Assembly: GCA_016703605.1 (NCBI GenBank)
Contig: JADJBU010000005.1
Location: forward strand, 1-64,000
Direction of reading: 5' to 3'
From: Candidatus Villigracilis adiacens
GTDB taxonomy: Bacteria; Chloroflexota; Anaerolineae; Anaerolineales; Villigracilaceae
Length of the DNA: 64,000 bases
A program made the translations under genes and the position numbers. The number at the start of each line of letters is the position of its first letter. Positions within the stretch are counted from its first letter, which is position 1. Positions 33,769 to 43,346 of this stretch are shown here, in pieces. The notes beneath the pieces were generated by a model that was not told where the DNA came from, searched no databases, and was given only the letters and a program-made list of their open reading frames with translations.

Positions 33769-34734
33769 CTAGTTCAGCCTCATGCTAAAGCCGAGCCGGT
33801 GATGAGGCGGGTCGAGATGCAGGACGCGCACTTGAACGGGTTGGCCTTCGGCAAGCAGGTCTTTGAGGGCAAGTCCGTCTTCGCGTTCGATCTCGGAGGC
33901 ATGTACCAGGCCTTCCACGCCGAACTGGTCGAGCCGTGCAAAAACGCCGTAGGACAGAACGCTGGTGACGGTGGCGGCATGGATCGAACCGATCGGGAAT
34001 TCAGCCGCGGCAATTTCCCAGGGGTTGGGCAGGAGGCGCTTGAGACTCAAGGCAACCCGGCAGCGTTCGGGCGCAAGGTCGAGAACCTGAACGTCGATTG
34101 TGCCGCCCAGTTTGACATATTGTGACGGATGCGAAACCCGTCCCCAGGAAAGTTCTGAAATATGGATCAGCCCTTCCACGCCGCCGAGGTCGACGAAGAC
34201 GCCGAAGTCGGTGACGTTTGTGACCGTGCCGCGCGCGCATTGACCGGAGTGCAGGGAGTGAAATAATTCGGCGCGTTTGCCGGGTTCGCTCTGGGCGGCG
34301 CGTTCCGAAAAGACCACGCGCCCATCCTCCGGCACGCATTCGATGACCTTCAAGCGCAGGGCGCGTCCAACGAACGCTTCGAGGTTTTGACCGCGCTGAA
34401 GGTCGTCCCTGCCAGCCAGTTCGATGAGATGCGAAAAGGGGACAAAGCCAGACAACCCGCCGCCCTCCACCAGCAAGCCGCCGCGGTTATGACCGGTGAC
34501 CGTGAGTTCGACGATCCGGTCTTTCATATAAAGGTCTTTGATGAGGTGCCAGTCGACCGTTTTCTCGTCCGGGGCAGATACCCTCTCCGCTTCTTTCCGC
34601 GCCTCAGGCTTGGCGTTGAACCCGCGCCCGATCAACCCCGAATACCGGTGCTCCTCCGCCAGCACCGACTCCCACCAGCCTTCGTCTGCCGTTTCGACAT
34701 TTCCCGCCGCCAATACGTTTTCATTTGTCATCAC
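33769..34734 (-). CDS. S1 domain RNA-binding protein
   Basis: Protein of 321 aa with three S1 (OB-fold) domains: about 75-150 (IVELTVTGHNRGGLLVEGGG), 165-235 (GQCARGTVTNVTDFGVFVDL, GLIHISELSWGR) and 250-320 (GSIHAATVTSVLSYGVFARL, EGLVHASEIE). It resembles short bacterial ribosomal-protein-S1 homologues, which help load mRNA on the 30S subunit or bind RNA. It ends 4 bp before ftsK starts, so they are co-transcribed. Confidence 0.88.
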   Translation of the reverse strand: MMTNENVLAAGNVETADEGWWESVLAEEHRYSGLIGRGFNAKPEARKEAERVSAPDEKTVDWHLIKDLYMKDRIVELTVTGHNRGGLLVEGGGLSGFVPFSHLIELAGRDDLQRGQNLEAFVGRALRLKVIECVPEDGRVVFSERAAQSEPGKRAELFHSLHSGQCARGTVTNVTDFGVFVDLGGVEGLIHISELSWGRVSHPSQYVKLGGTIDVQVLDLAPERCRVALSLKRLLPNPWEIAAAEFPIGSIHAATVTSVLSYGVFARLDQFGVEGLVHASEIEREDGLALKDLLAEGQPVQVRVLHLDPPHHRLGFSMRLN

Positions 34735-34828
34735 GATGCTCCTTGATAAATATCCGCTTCAAAGCCGCGACATGCCCTCGATCTCTGCCGGGCTTTTCGG
34801 GCGGTTTCGTTCAAAAGAGTTCTATTTT

Positions 34829-34876
34829 CAGTAGATCACGAGAGCGCAAATTACGCATGGGTTTCGTAATCTACTG
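34829..34876. repeat. Inverted repeat / possible processing hairpin
   Basis: CAGTAGATCACGA (34829) and TCGTAATCTACTG (to 34876) are inverse with one mismatch, with a 20-nt loop. It lies between the sensor-like gene and the S1 gene. No U-run, so not a standard terminator. Confidence 0.45.
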
Positions 34877-34880
34877 ATTA

Positions 34881-36794
34881 TCATCTTTCGAGTTGATTCA
34901 CTTCCATTTCCATGATCGCCCTGGCAACCGCATCGATTGCCACGCGTTGTTTGCGGTACAGATCGGCTTCAGACATGGCAAGCCTGGCGGCCACATCGCG
35001 CACTTTGCGCCCTTCGATGAATTTCATTTCAAGGATGTTGTACAGGATCCATTCAGTGGTGAATTTCCGGTCGCCGCGCGGTCGGACTTCATCCACGGCG
35101 CGGCGTAAAAGGGCGCGCAAGGCATTGGCGGTATTGCCGTCTTCCTTGTCCGCCAGTTCGCGCACCACCTGTAATTTTGTGAGCGGGTTGTTGGTGAATT
35201 TCGGTCCGCCCCAGTAATGCGTCAGCGCATCGCGGACCCAGTTGGCAAGGTCGGCTTCCTGCGGGATGGGGTCCGCCTCGAGGGCGGCGCGCGAATCGTA
35301 CCGACTCGCCGCTCTCATGCGCTGGATCATCTCCACCTGGGGCTGAATATCGGCGAGCGAACGAAAGACGCGCTGTTGAAGCTGTCGGTCTTCGAGCGCG
35401 AGCGCGGCGCGTTCCGCCAACAACCAGAGCGATTCGCGCTGGTCGTGTTCCATCGTTGTCCGTCCGTCGCTCCTCGCCACGCCCAGCAAACCAAGCAGGG
35501 GCGGGAGTTCGTCCCGGTCCATTTCGGGGCGGCGGCGGGCATAAAGCGGAAGTACCCAGTAGTTGCCCCAATGGAACTCATGGCGGACATCGCCATTGAC
35601 ATGGTCGAGCGCTTCGGTCAGGCTTTCCTGCTCGATCATGGCGCGGTTTCCCGCCACAACGACGGGCAGCAGGGTCTCGTCGTCCAATGCGGCGACGAAT
35701 GCAGACGGCGATTGCAGGTGATCGCGGACGGCGGCAAGCACCGCTTCCAAAAATTGTTGAAGGTCGCCCTGGGTCAGCAGGCGTTCCTCCACATTTTGGA
35801 GCAACTCCAGTTCGCCGCGGTCGCGTCCGAAGAACAGCCAGCGCTCCCAAAGCGGCGCGGCAAAGGTGATGGCGTGTTCCATCAACAATACCGAGGTGAC
35901 CACGGTAAACGGAACGAATGCGCTGTAGGGGGTTCCCAACAATTCGCCGCCGCGCCGAACCACCGTCATCAACGCCAGGGTGGCAGAGGCTGTCACCGGT
36001 CCGCGCATGATCCATTTGAAAAGCCTGCTTTTTATTACACGGTCGGGCCACGAAACGCCGAAGAACGCCACGGCGTACGCCATTACGACCACCAAGGCCC
36101 CCACCAAAAGATTGATCGCAACCGCCGCGCTCCAGAAAAGGAACTCATGCCGGGCTGCCAGTTCGTACCCAAAAAGCAGGTAGGGATACGAGCCGAGAGC
36201 GGGGGCGGTCGCGCCAGCCATCAGGTACAACATGCGCCGCCGTCCCGAGCGGGTCAGCATCAATTTATAGGCGCGGGCAAAATTCACTCCCGCCCAGACC
36301 AAAATGGCGACATAAAAAAATGTAAAGACTTCCGTCCAGGCGGTGCGCTCGAGGTATGGGGCGGGCTTGCCATCCGGCACAATGGGACCAAGCAGGTAAC
36401 CGAGCGCCAGCAGGACGAGGAACGCAGCCGACAGGGCGTACATGCCGCGCACCGCAACGCGCCTGCGTCCGCGGGATGGACGTCCCGCCGTAACGAGTAA
36501 TGCATCGGAAAGATGGAGATATGCCGCGGGTAAAAATGCCAGTCCCACCCATTGCAGGCGCATCAATAGATCAAGCGTTTGAACGGAAACCGTATTGTCC
36601 TGCAGGGCTTCCGCCGTAAAGACAACCACCACACACAGCAGGATGATCGCAAACGAACGCGCCACCCTGTCTCGCAGGTTGAACGAAAGCGAATAGAGAA
36701 ACAGCGAGAACGCCGTGATGGCAATTCCCGCCGTAAGAATCTGATTGATCGTCTGGAGCCCCGCCAGCAACGTTTCAGACAAACCGTTAATCAT
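34881..36794 (-). CDS. 7TM sensor with GAF-like domain and C-terminal helix-turn-helix
   Basis: Protein of 637 aa. The N-terminal ~300 residues contain about eight hydrophobic helices of the histidine-kinase 7TM type (AYLHLSDALLVTAG, FTFFYVAILVWAGVNF, MAYAVAFFGVSW). A GAF-like region follows (about 340-480: LLQNVEERLLTQGDLQQFLEAV). Instead of a kinase core there is an HTH-like end, KVRDVAARLAMSEADLYRKQRVAIDAVARAI, resembling sigma-region-4 or LuxR-type helices. It would link a membrane signal to DNA or to a partner regulator. No His box or ATP-binding motif is seen. Confidence 0.75.
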   Translation of the reverse strand: MINGLSETLLAGLQTINQILTAGIAITAFSLFLYSLSFNLRDRVARSFAIILLCVVVVFTAEALQDNTVSVQTLDLLMRLQWVGLAFLPAAYLHLSDALLVTAGRPSRGRRRVAVRGMYALSAAFLVLLALGYLLGPIVPDGKPAPYLERTAWTEVFTFFYVAILVWAGVNFARAYKLMLTRSGRRRMLYLMAGATAPALGSYPYLLFGYELAARHEFLFWSAAVAINLLVGALVVVMAYAVAFFGVSWPDRVIKSRLFKWIMRGPVTASATLALMTVVRRGGELLGTPYSAFVPFTVVTSVLLMEHAITFAAPLWERWLFFGRDRGELELLQNVEERLLTQGDLQQFLEAVLAAVRDHLQSPSAFVAALDDETLLPVVVAGNRAMIEQESLTEALDHVNGDVRHEFHWGNYWVLPLYARRRPEMDRDELPPLLGLLGVARSDGRTTMEHDQRESLWLLAERAALALEDRQLQQRVFRSLADIQPQVEMIQRMRAASRYDSRAALEADPIPQEADLANWVRDALTHYWGGPKFTNNPLTKLQVVRELADKEDGNTANALRALLRRAVDEVRPRGDRKFTTEWILYNILEMKFIEGRKVRDVAARLAMSEADLYRKQRVAIDAVARAIMEMEVNQLER

Positions 36795-36839
36795 TCTGCC
36801 CTTCCAATAAAGTCGCCCAAATCGGGCGCAACCCTGCCT

Positions 36840-37379
36840 TTACTTCAAGATTTTAGCAAAGAACAAAGCCACATCCTTGTTGATGTAATAATGGTCATTA
36901 TACCCGCAGAACTCGAAGCCGGATTTTTGCGCAAGCCGGATGGCGGGAATGTTCTTCGACTGCGCTTCAAGGATCAGGCGGCGGTGCGCTCTCGACTCCG
37001 CCCAGGCCTGGGCTGCCGCCAGCAAAGCGGATGCCACGCCGCGGCGGCGCTGCCCCGGGTCTGCCACGAGGTCGAAAATCCACACAGTGGAGGATGCGCC
37101 CCGCTCCAACAGGCTGACATACCCCGCCGGTTCGGTTGAAACAAGGGCGGTGAACATCATGGAACGCTTGATCCAATCATCGGCAAGCGAAAAATGATTG
37201 TGAGGGTAAGGGACTTCGATGGACCGCGGCAGGCGCACCTCGCGGAACGCCGCCGAAACCTGCCCCGTCTCACGACGGACTTCCAACTGCCAGACGGCGT
37301 CGCTTTTGATCGAATGGTCGATGCCCATCAAGCGCGCCAGGTCAGAGGCGATGGTCGGGCGGATTTGAATTTCAGACAT
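36840..37379 (-). CDS. GNAT family N-acetyltransferase
   Basis: About 179 aa from the Met at 37379, chosen because it begins the family motif EIQIRPTIASDLARLMGID and lies just past the upstream gene. The acetyl-CoA loop reads VADPGQRRRGVASALLAAA (Q/R-x2-G-x-G/A), and the strand IPAIRLAQKSGFEFCGYND is typical. It acetylates an amine or amino group on an unknown small molecule or protein. Confidence 0.85.
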   Translation of the reverse strand: MSEIQIRPTIASDLARLMGIDHSIKSDAVWQLEVRRETGQVSAAFREVRLPRSIEVPYPHNHFSLADDWIKRSMMFTALVSTEPAGYVSLLERGASSTVWIFDLVADPGQRRRGVASALLAAAQAWAESRAHRRLILEAQSKNIPAIRLAQKSGFEFCGYNDHYYINKDVALFFAKILK

Positions 37380-37395
37380 GGGTTCGCAATCTCTT

Positions 37396-38076
37396 TCATT
37401 GACTCGGAACGACCTGCACCGGCACAACGCACGGAGGCAGGCTGGTACCCTGGTTGTCAACCACAACCAAACGCAATTGATAATCGCCGGGGGTCAGGGC
37501 GGTTGTATCCCAGCGCCCAAGGGAGGCGTTTTGAACCACGGCGCGACCCGCGGCAATGGTCGCCCAGGTATCGCTGCCGCCCGGCGCAACTTCATATTTA
37601 TAAAAACCGAAATTGGGAATGTTGACCGTGCCGGTCAACTCGATCACGCCGCTGATCTCATCGCCGGGTTCGGGAAAGGTCATCTCGATCTGACCCGGCA
37701 GACAACCCGCCCCGCCTGTTTGCGCAGGAGCGGCTGGCTGCGCGGCAAACTGGGTCATGAAATCAGCCGACAACGTGCCGGTGGGAGTCGAGATCAGGTC
37801 GAGGGTGGGCGTGGAGAGGAAAAAATCGGCGGGCAGCCCGGGAATTACGAAGGATGCAACCGTAATTTCGAAACAGAAAAACACGACGATCAGGAGGGAG
37901 GCCACTGCGGAACGCCCCAGGCGCCTGCCGGAAAATTCGCGCTCCAGGCTGAAAACGGCAACCCGCCATTCGCGCCAGGAGCGATACAGCCAGCGAAAGG
38001 AAAACATTCCGCCAATCGCAAGCACAAGGTAGATCAAGACCTCGTAATCAGCGAGGAATTTAAGCAGGTCTGCCAT
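37396..38076 (-). CDS. Membrane protein with extracytoplasmic Ig-like domain
   Basis: Protein of 226 aa. Two hydrophobic helices (VLIYLVLAIGGMFSFRWLY; AVASLLIVVFFCFEITVASFV) frame a short cytoplasmic loop, then a Thr/Pro/Ala linker and a beta domain: GQIEMTFPEPGDEISGVIEL, TGTVNIPNFGFYKYEVA and LTPGDYQLRLVVVDNQG look like an Ig/Ig-like fold of cell-surface type. Function unknown. Transcribed after PNP and before the GNAT gene. Confidence 0.7.
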   Translation of the reverse strand: MADLLKFLADYEVLIYLVLAIGGMFSFRWLYRSWREWRVAVFSLEREFSGRRLGRSAVASLLIVVFFCFEITVASFVIPGLPADFFLSTPTLDLISTPTGTLSADFMTQFAAQPAAPAQTGGAGCLPGQIEMTFPEPGDEISGVIELTGTVNIPNFGFYKYEVAPGGSDTWATIAAGRAVVQNASLGRWDTTALTPGDYQLRLVVVDNQGTSLPPCVVPVQVVPSQ

Positions 38077-38088
38077 CAGAAAACGCGG

Positions 38089-38931
38089 TTACATTCCGCG
38101 GAGGACACCCCGGACAATGGACTCGATCTTGGGCGTGATCACCCTGCCCGCTTCAATCACCTCTTCATGGGTGGTGACGGTGGAACCGTCGAGATTGGCT
38201 TTATTGCTGATGCCGGAAAGCCCCAACGCGCGCATCCCGCCATGACGCGCCACAATCACCTCCGGCACGGTGGACATGCCCACCGCGTCCGCGCCAGCCA
38301 GGCGCAGGAAGCGTAAATCAGCCGGGGACTCGAAGGAAGGTCCGCTTAAACCGGCATAAACGCCTTCGCGAAGGGTCAACCCGTTTTCTTTTGCAACCGC
38401 GCGGGCAAGGGCGCAATAATCGCGGTCATATGGCTGACTCATATCTGGAAAGCGCGGACCGATTTCCTCCAGGTTGGGTCCCATCAAGGGGTTCAAGCCG
38501 GACATGCCCATCAGGTTCAACTGGTCGGTGATCAGCATGACATCGCCGGGGGCGAAATCCGCGTTGACTCCTCCCGCCGCATTGGTGACAACCAGGCTGT
38601 GAACGCCGAGCCTGTGCATGACCCGCACGGGCAGGGTGACTTCTCCCATACTATAGCCTTCATAATAATGGATGCGTCCCTGCATGACGATGACGGGTTT
38701 CCCCTCCAGTTCGCCGACAACAAAACGTCCAACGTGTCCGATGACCGTCGAGACGGGGAAGTGGGGCAGGTCGGTATAAGGAATGAAAACCGGATTCTGG
38801 ACAGAATCAGCCAACCCGTTAAGACCTGAGCCGAGAATCATTCCAACGCCAGGTTCGGTGGAAATCCGCCTGCGAATCTCGTCCGCGGCTTCGTCTATTT
38901 GGGCAAGGGTGATAAATTTTTGCATTGACAT
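38089..38931 (-). CDS. punA: Purine-nucleoside phosphorylase
   Basis: Protein of 280 aa, trimeric-type PNP (PNPase family II), which splits purine nucleosides with phosphate. GMILGSGLNGLAD, FGVNADFAPGDVMLITDQLN-like GGVNADF, the substrate site GPSFESPADLRFLR, and GADAVGMSTVPEVIVARHGG with the purine-binding Asn in GLSGISNKAN are all intact. In the salvage of nucleosides, it is the last gene before the divergent promoter region at 38932-39147. Confidence 0.93.
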   Translation of the reverse strand: MSMQKFITLAQIDEAADEIRRRISTEPGVGMILGSGLNGLADSVQNPVFIPYTDLPHFPVSTVIGHVGRFVVGELEGKPVIVMQGRIHYYEGYSMGEVTLPVRVMHRLGVHSLVVTNAAGGVNADFAPGDVMLITDQLNLMGMSGLNPLMGPNLEEIGPRFPDMSQPYDRDYCALARAVAKENGLTLREGVYAGLSGPSFESPADLRFLRLAGADAVGMSTVPEVIVARHGGMRALGLSGISNKANLDGSTVTTHEEVIEAGRVITPKIESIVRGVLRGM

Positions 38932-39021
38932 GACCTTATGACATGAAATATTTTTGGCGCATCCCCATGAGCGGTTCGCGCAAGCGATTATATCAGATAT
39001 AAGATTATGTCATTTACGCCC

Positions 39022-39032
39022 GGGGGGGGGGG
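39022..39032. repeat. G11 homopolymer tract
   Basis: Eleven consecutive G in the 216-bp gap between PNP (minus) and the HD-GYP gene (plus), 115 bp before the latter's start. The length is unusual for this window. Confidence 0.9.
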
Positions 39033-39147
39033 CATTGGCACACCTCAATTTGCAAATTCACATGAATAGACATCAGCCGTTCAACACAATATCAAGGCTA
39101 ATGAAAAGGTAGATAAATTCCCCCATGTATGCTATCCTCCGCCCGGC

Positions 39148-42100
39148 ATGGAATTCCCCCGCGACAAAAATTTCGACCTTTTTATATCCCTCCTGCTGGA
39201 AGGCTGCGGCTTGGGGCTGCTCTTTACGCCGGGGCGCTTCAAGATCGACGCGGAGTTCTATATAACGGGTCTCCCCGTCCTGATGGGGATCGCCTGTCTC
39301 GCCCTGGGGCTGGCCCTTCAGGCGGGCTGCGTCTGGCGGTTTCGAAAACGTCGCGCCATGTTCATCAATGGGCTGGCGTCCATCGCGCTGCTGCAAGCAG
39401 CTGGGTTAATGGCGTTCACCGGGCAATTCGTCGGGGCGGTGTCGATGCTGGTTGCCGGGGCAATGCAAACCGCCGTGACATTCATGCGGGCGGGCAACCG
39501 TCTCGTGCCCTTCGACCTGATGCGGTTCGGTTTGTTTTTGACCACATTTGGGGCGGGGGTCGTCCTGTTGATTGAGGGTTTTCAAAGCCGGCAGGAATGG
39601 CATCTCGTCATGATCCCGCTTCTTGCGGCAGGTTTTTTTTCGACCGCCTTCCTTGGGGGCATTACCATCGCCTTTCCCATGCTCCGGTTCGGATTTCTTT
39701 TGAATTCCCTGCAGGTCGTTCCCTGGGCGGTGCTGGGCGTCCATGCGATTCTAATTCCCGGGTTCGAAAACTTGGTCGCGCCGGCGGCGATCGTTTCGAT
39801 GCTGCTCTTGCAGCGTTTTATCAGGTGGGAGCGAATCTTAATCCCCGACTCGGATATTCTCAGCCGCCGCATGGTTGCCATTGGGTACGTGAGTGAGATC
39901 GCGCTGGCGGTATTTCTGGGAACGCTTCTCCATATGCTGGATCCGTTCCTCGAAATACACCCGTTTCCGTTTTGGGCGCGCGAGGGCAGCCTGCTGTTCT
40001 TTCTTTTATTTTCAGCGCTGGTCTATTACGGAACCACCACCGTGATCATGACGACCAACGGCTTGATGGAGGAATTGACCCGGACAGAAGACGACCTTCC
40101 GGGGAACGATGAAGCGCCGGTGGGAAGGATCGCCGCCTGGAACAGCCGCATCGAGCGATATGTTCAGCCGTTTATGATGACCCCGGAGGGAATCCGCGGG
40201 CGGGTCAAGGCGGACCAGATCGCTGTGCTCGACAAGAAATTGAAGGTCGAGAAAAAACGCAACGCCCAATTGACCCTGCTCTTCGAACTCAGCCAGCAGC
40301 TCGAAAACCATCTCGACCAGCCTGTATCCGCCCAATTGACGGTGAACACCCTCGAACGCGCCCTGGGTTGTTCGCTTGTCATGATCTTTTTACACGACTC
40401 CGAAGCGGGGGAGTTTTCCCTTTCCGCATTCTTCGGACGCCAGATCAAACTGGAAACGGAAGGCTACCGGCAGGACGACGCCCAGGGCGTGTTTGGACGC
40501 GCGTACCGGCAGCGAAAAACGCAGATCATCAACGACGTCCGCGCCGAAAAGGATTTCATCCCCTTCAAAAACGAAAACGACCGCTCCGTCCTGGCTGCCC
40601 CCTTGATTATGAACGGACATATCGCCGGCATCATCACCCTGCACAACGAAAAACCGAACGCATTTGGCAGCGTCGAGATCAACATGGTCGAAATGGCAGC
40701 CGCCGAGTTGACCCGCGGCTGGGAGCGCTCGGGGCATCACCACCGCCTGATGGAACTCGTGCAGACCGGCAGCCAGCTGACCTCGGCGCTCGACCCGGAA
40801 ACAACCACCCGCGAAGTGGCATGGAGTTCGCGCGCGGTTTTACAGGCAAAGTTCACCCACATCTACATTCAGCCCGGGCAGGAACGAAATTTCATCCAGC
40901 AGGCATCTTCGGGGAATGCCCCCCTGCTTCGTCAATCCATTGAAGCGGCGTTTGCCTCGCTCGAAATGGCAGACCTCGCGCTGCGGGCAAGCCAGCCGTT
41001 CCGCATCCGCGACGTAAGAAAATTCCAAAAGACGGCAAGCCTGAAACTGGACAACGCCTCGCTGCGCAGCCTGCTTGTCATCCCCATACGCTGGCATCAG
41101 GTAAACATCGGCGGCATCTTCGTATTCGGCAAAGAGAATGGAACCTTCTTCACCGAAAACGATGAAGCGCTTGCCGAATTGATCTCCATCCAGGCGGCTG
41201 GCGCATTCGAAAGCGCCTGGCTCCAGCAGGAACTGCGCTCATCGCTGCGCATCACCTCCCTGCTCTACAGGTTGAGCAACCAGATCATCCAGGCGGAAAA
41301 CATCGAAGACGCCGCCTCAGACATCGCCCAAACCGCCCACAAACTCGCCAGAAATCTATCCACCGGGATCGTGCTGCTCAACCCAGACCAAAGCGTCCTC
41401 GCCGAAGTGCTGATAAACGAAGAAGGAAACCGGGTTCATTCCGAACACCCCATGAGTCTCATCGTCGACGCGGTCGCCTCGGGTCAAACCATTTACCTCT
41501 CGCAGGAACAATCCGTCATGCGCTCCTGCCTGCCCATTCAAACGCCCATCCGCAGTTATGGCGCGATCTGGATGGACGCCCACGACGACCCCGCCAGGTC
41601 CTCCGCCGCCAACCCCAACGACCTGCAAGCGCTCGTCAACCAGGCGGCAATCGCGCTGGAACGTTCGCTGCTGCTGGTCGAATCGCGGCGGCAGGCAAAG
41701 GAAATCAAAACAGCGTACGATACTCTCGCAACAACCTACGACCAGACCCTCGCCTCGCTCACCTCCGCCCTCGATGCGCGCGACCGGGAAACCGAAGGTC
41801 ACAGTTCGCGCGTCACCCGTCTCGCCGTCAGGCTGGGAAAAAGCCTCGGGTATTCGCCGGACCAGGTCAAAATCCTGGAAAGAGGCGCATTACTTCACGA
41901 CATCGGCAAGATCGGAATCAGCGACACCATCCTGCACAAACCCGGTCCGCTGACAGAGGATGAATGGAAGATCATGAAACTCCACCCCGACATCGGCGCG
42001 AGAATCGTGGAAGGCATCCCCTTCCTCGAAGATACCATCACCGTCATCCGCTTTCACCAGGAACGCTGGGACGGCTCCGGCTACCCAAGCGGCTTGAAAG

Positions 42101-42297
42101 GCAGCGGCATCCCCGAACTCGCCCGGCTCTTCGCCGTGGTGGACACCTTCGACGCCCTGACCAGCAACCGCCCCTACCGCCAAAAAATCTCGCAGGAAGA
42201 AGCCCTGGCATACCTCAAGGAAGAAGCGGGGAAATTATTCGACCCTGAAATGGTCGTCAAATTCGAAGAACTTATGCGCGGCAACGCACCGGCGTAA
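39148..42297 (+). CDS. Membrane sensor with GAF domains and HD-GYP phosphodiesterase
   Basis: Protein of 1049 aa. Residues 1-300 have eight to nine hydrophobic helices (LGIACLALGLALQAG-like, LFLTTFGAGVVLLI, MIPLLAAGFFSTAFLGG). A coiled stretch (KLKVEKKRNAQLTLLFELSQ) leads to three GAF-type domains (about 380-860). The C-terminus is an HD-GYP domain: HSSRVTRLAVRLGKSLGYS, HDIGKIGI (about 917-921) and HQERWDGSGYPSGLKG, with the GYP motif intact. It should hydrolyse cyclic-di-GMP in response to a membrane or small-molecule signal. Single gene, ending convergently 8 bp from ltaE. Confidence 0.92.
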   Translation: MEFPRDKNFDLFISLLLEGCGLGLLFTPGRFKIDAEFYITGLPVLMGIACLALGLALQAGCVWRFRKRRAMFINGLASIALLQAAGLMAFTGQFVGAVSMLVAGAMQTAVTFMRAGNRLVPFDLMRFGLFLTTFGAGVVLLIEGFQSRQEWHLVMIPLLAAGFFSTAFLGGITIAFPMLRFGFLLNSLQVVPWAVLGVHAILIPGFENLVAPAAIVSMLLLQRFIRWERILIPDSDILSRRMVAIGYVSEIALAVFLGTLLHMLDPFLEIHPFPFWAREGSLLFFLLFSALVYYGTTTVIMTTNGLMEELTRTEDDLPGNDEAPVGRIAAWNSRIERYVQPFMMTPEGIRGRVKADQIAVLDKKLKVEKKRNAQLTLLFELSQQLENHLDQPVSAQLTVNTLERALGCSLVMIFLHDSEAGEFSLSAFFGRQIKLETEGYRQDDAQGVFGRAYRQRKTQIINDVRAEKDFIPFKNENDRSVLAAPLIMNGHIAGIITLHNEKPNAFGSVEINMVEMAAAELTRGWERSGHHHRLMELVQTGSQLTSALDPETTTREVAWSSRAVLQAKFTHIYIQPGQERNFIQQASSGNAPLLRQSIEAAFASLEMADLALRASQPFRIRDVRKFQKTASLKLDNASLRSLLVIPIRWHQVNIGGIFVFGKENGTFFTENDEALAELISIQAAGAFESAWLQQELRSSLRITSLLYRLSNQIIQAENIEDAASDIAQTAHKLARNLSTGIVLLNPDQSVLAEVLINEEGNRVHSEHPMSLIVDAVASGQTIYLSQEQSVMRSCLPIQTPIRSYGAIWMDAHDDPARSSAANPNDLQALVNQAAIALERSLLLVESRRQAKEIKTAYDTLATTYDQTLASLTSALDARDRETEGHSSRVTRLAVRLGKSLGYSPDQVKILERGALLHDIGKIGISDTILHKPGPLTEDEWKIMKLHPDIGARIVEGIPFLEDTITVIRFHQERWDGSGYPSGLKGSGIPELARLFAVVDTFDALTSNRPYRQKISQEEALAYLKEEAGKLFDPEMVVKFEELMRGNAPA

Positions 42298-42305
42298 ACC
42301 GCCAA

Positions 42306-43346
42306 TCAGCCAAGCGTTTCTTTGAAAGCCCGGGCTGCCTTCCCCACCCCGGCATCGTCCACCCAATAATGCGTCACCAGGCGGAACTCACGCGGCGCAG
42401 ACCAATCCACCAGCACGCCGCGTTTTTTCATCTGCGCGATGATTTGATCCTCCGTCAGCGCGACCGAATCGTCCAGCCTGAAATAAACCATATTAGAGGA
42501 AGGCTGCGCCTCGAGTCTTAATCCCGAAACCTGCTTCAGCGCTTCGTACAGGCTCATCGCCCGGGCATGGTCCTGTTTAAGCCGCACCGTCATCTTCTCC
42601 AGCGACACAAGCCCCGCCGCCGCAAGAACGCCCGCCTGCCGCATCCCCCCGCCCAGCATCTTGCGCAGACGGCGCGCCTTCTCAGTGAACGCCCCATCCC
42701 CAACAAGCATGGACCCAACCGGCGCGACCAACCCCTTACTCAAACAAAACATGATTGAATCCGCAGGCGCGACTAATTCTTTGATGTCCACATCCAATGC
42801 CGCCGCCGCATTGAAAATGCGCGCGCCATCCATGTGGAATTTCAAGTTATTTTCCTGCGCCAGATGACCTACCTGCTTTGTGTATTCCACTGAAAGCGCA
42901 GCCCCGCCGCACATGTTCTGCGTGTTTTCGATGCAGACCAAACGCGTAATGGCGCGATGCGAATCATCCGGTTGAATCGAGGCGCGGATGTCCTCAAGTT
43001 GAAGCGTCCCATCCTTTTGATTCGGCACCGGATGGGGATAAATCCCGCCCAACGCCGCCATTCCGCCCGCCTCATTCACATAAATATGCGACTTATCGCC
43101 GCAGATCACTTCTTCGCCGCGTGAACAATGCGCAAGTAACGCCAATAGATTGCCCATCGTGCCCGAAGGGACGAACAGCGCCGCCTCCTTGCCAAGCATC
43201 TCCGCGGCTTTCTCCTCCAATCGATTCACCGTCGGGTCATCGCCATAAACGTCATCCCCCACCTCCGCCTCCGCCATCGCTTCGCGCATCTCCGGCGTGG
43301 GCTTGGTGACGGTATCGGAACGCAGGTCTACGTATTCATTATTCAT
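42306..43346 (-). CDS. ltaE: Low-specificity L-threonine aldolase
   Basis: About 346 aa from the ATG at 43346, which overlaps the RluD stop by 8 bp. PLP enzyme splitting L-threonine and L-allo-threonine to glycine and acetaldehyde. It shows VDLRSDTVTKPTPEMREAM, PSGTMGNLLA, LVCIENTQNMCGG, LKFHMDGARIFNAA and the lysine site MFCLSKGLVAPVGS. The gene is convergent with the HD-GYP gene and coupled to the pseudouridine synthase. Confidence 0.92.
   Translation of the reverse strand: MNNEYVDLRSDTVTKPTPEMREAMAEAEVGDDVYGDDPTVNRLEEKAAEMLGKEAALFVPSGTMGNLLALLAHCSRGEEVICGDKSHIYVNEAGGMAALGGIYPHPVPNQKDGTLQLEDIRASIQPDDSHRAITRLVCIENTQNMCGGAALSVEYTKQVGHLAQENNLKFHMDGARIFNAAAALDVDIKELVAPADSIMFCLSKGLVAPVGSMLVGDGAFTEKARRLRKMLGGGMRQAGVLAAAGLVSLEKMTVRLKQDHARAMSLYEALKQVSGLRLEAQPSSNMVYFRLDDSVALTEDQIIAQMKKRGVLVDWSAPREFRLVTHYWVDDAGVGKAARAFKETLG

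Noticed and set aside
35217..36500. 427-aa open frame on the plus strand
   Set aside because: Antisense to the 7TM sensor gene, with shadow composition and no ribosome site.
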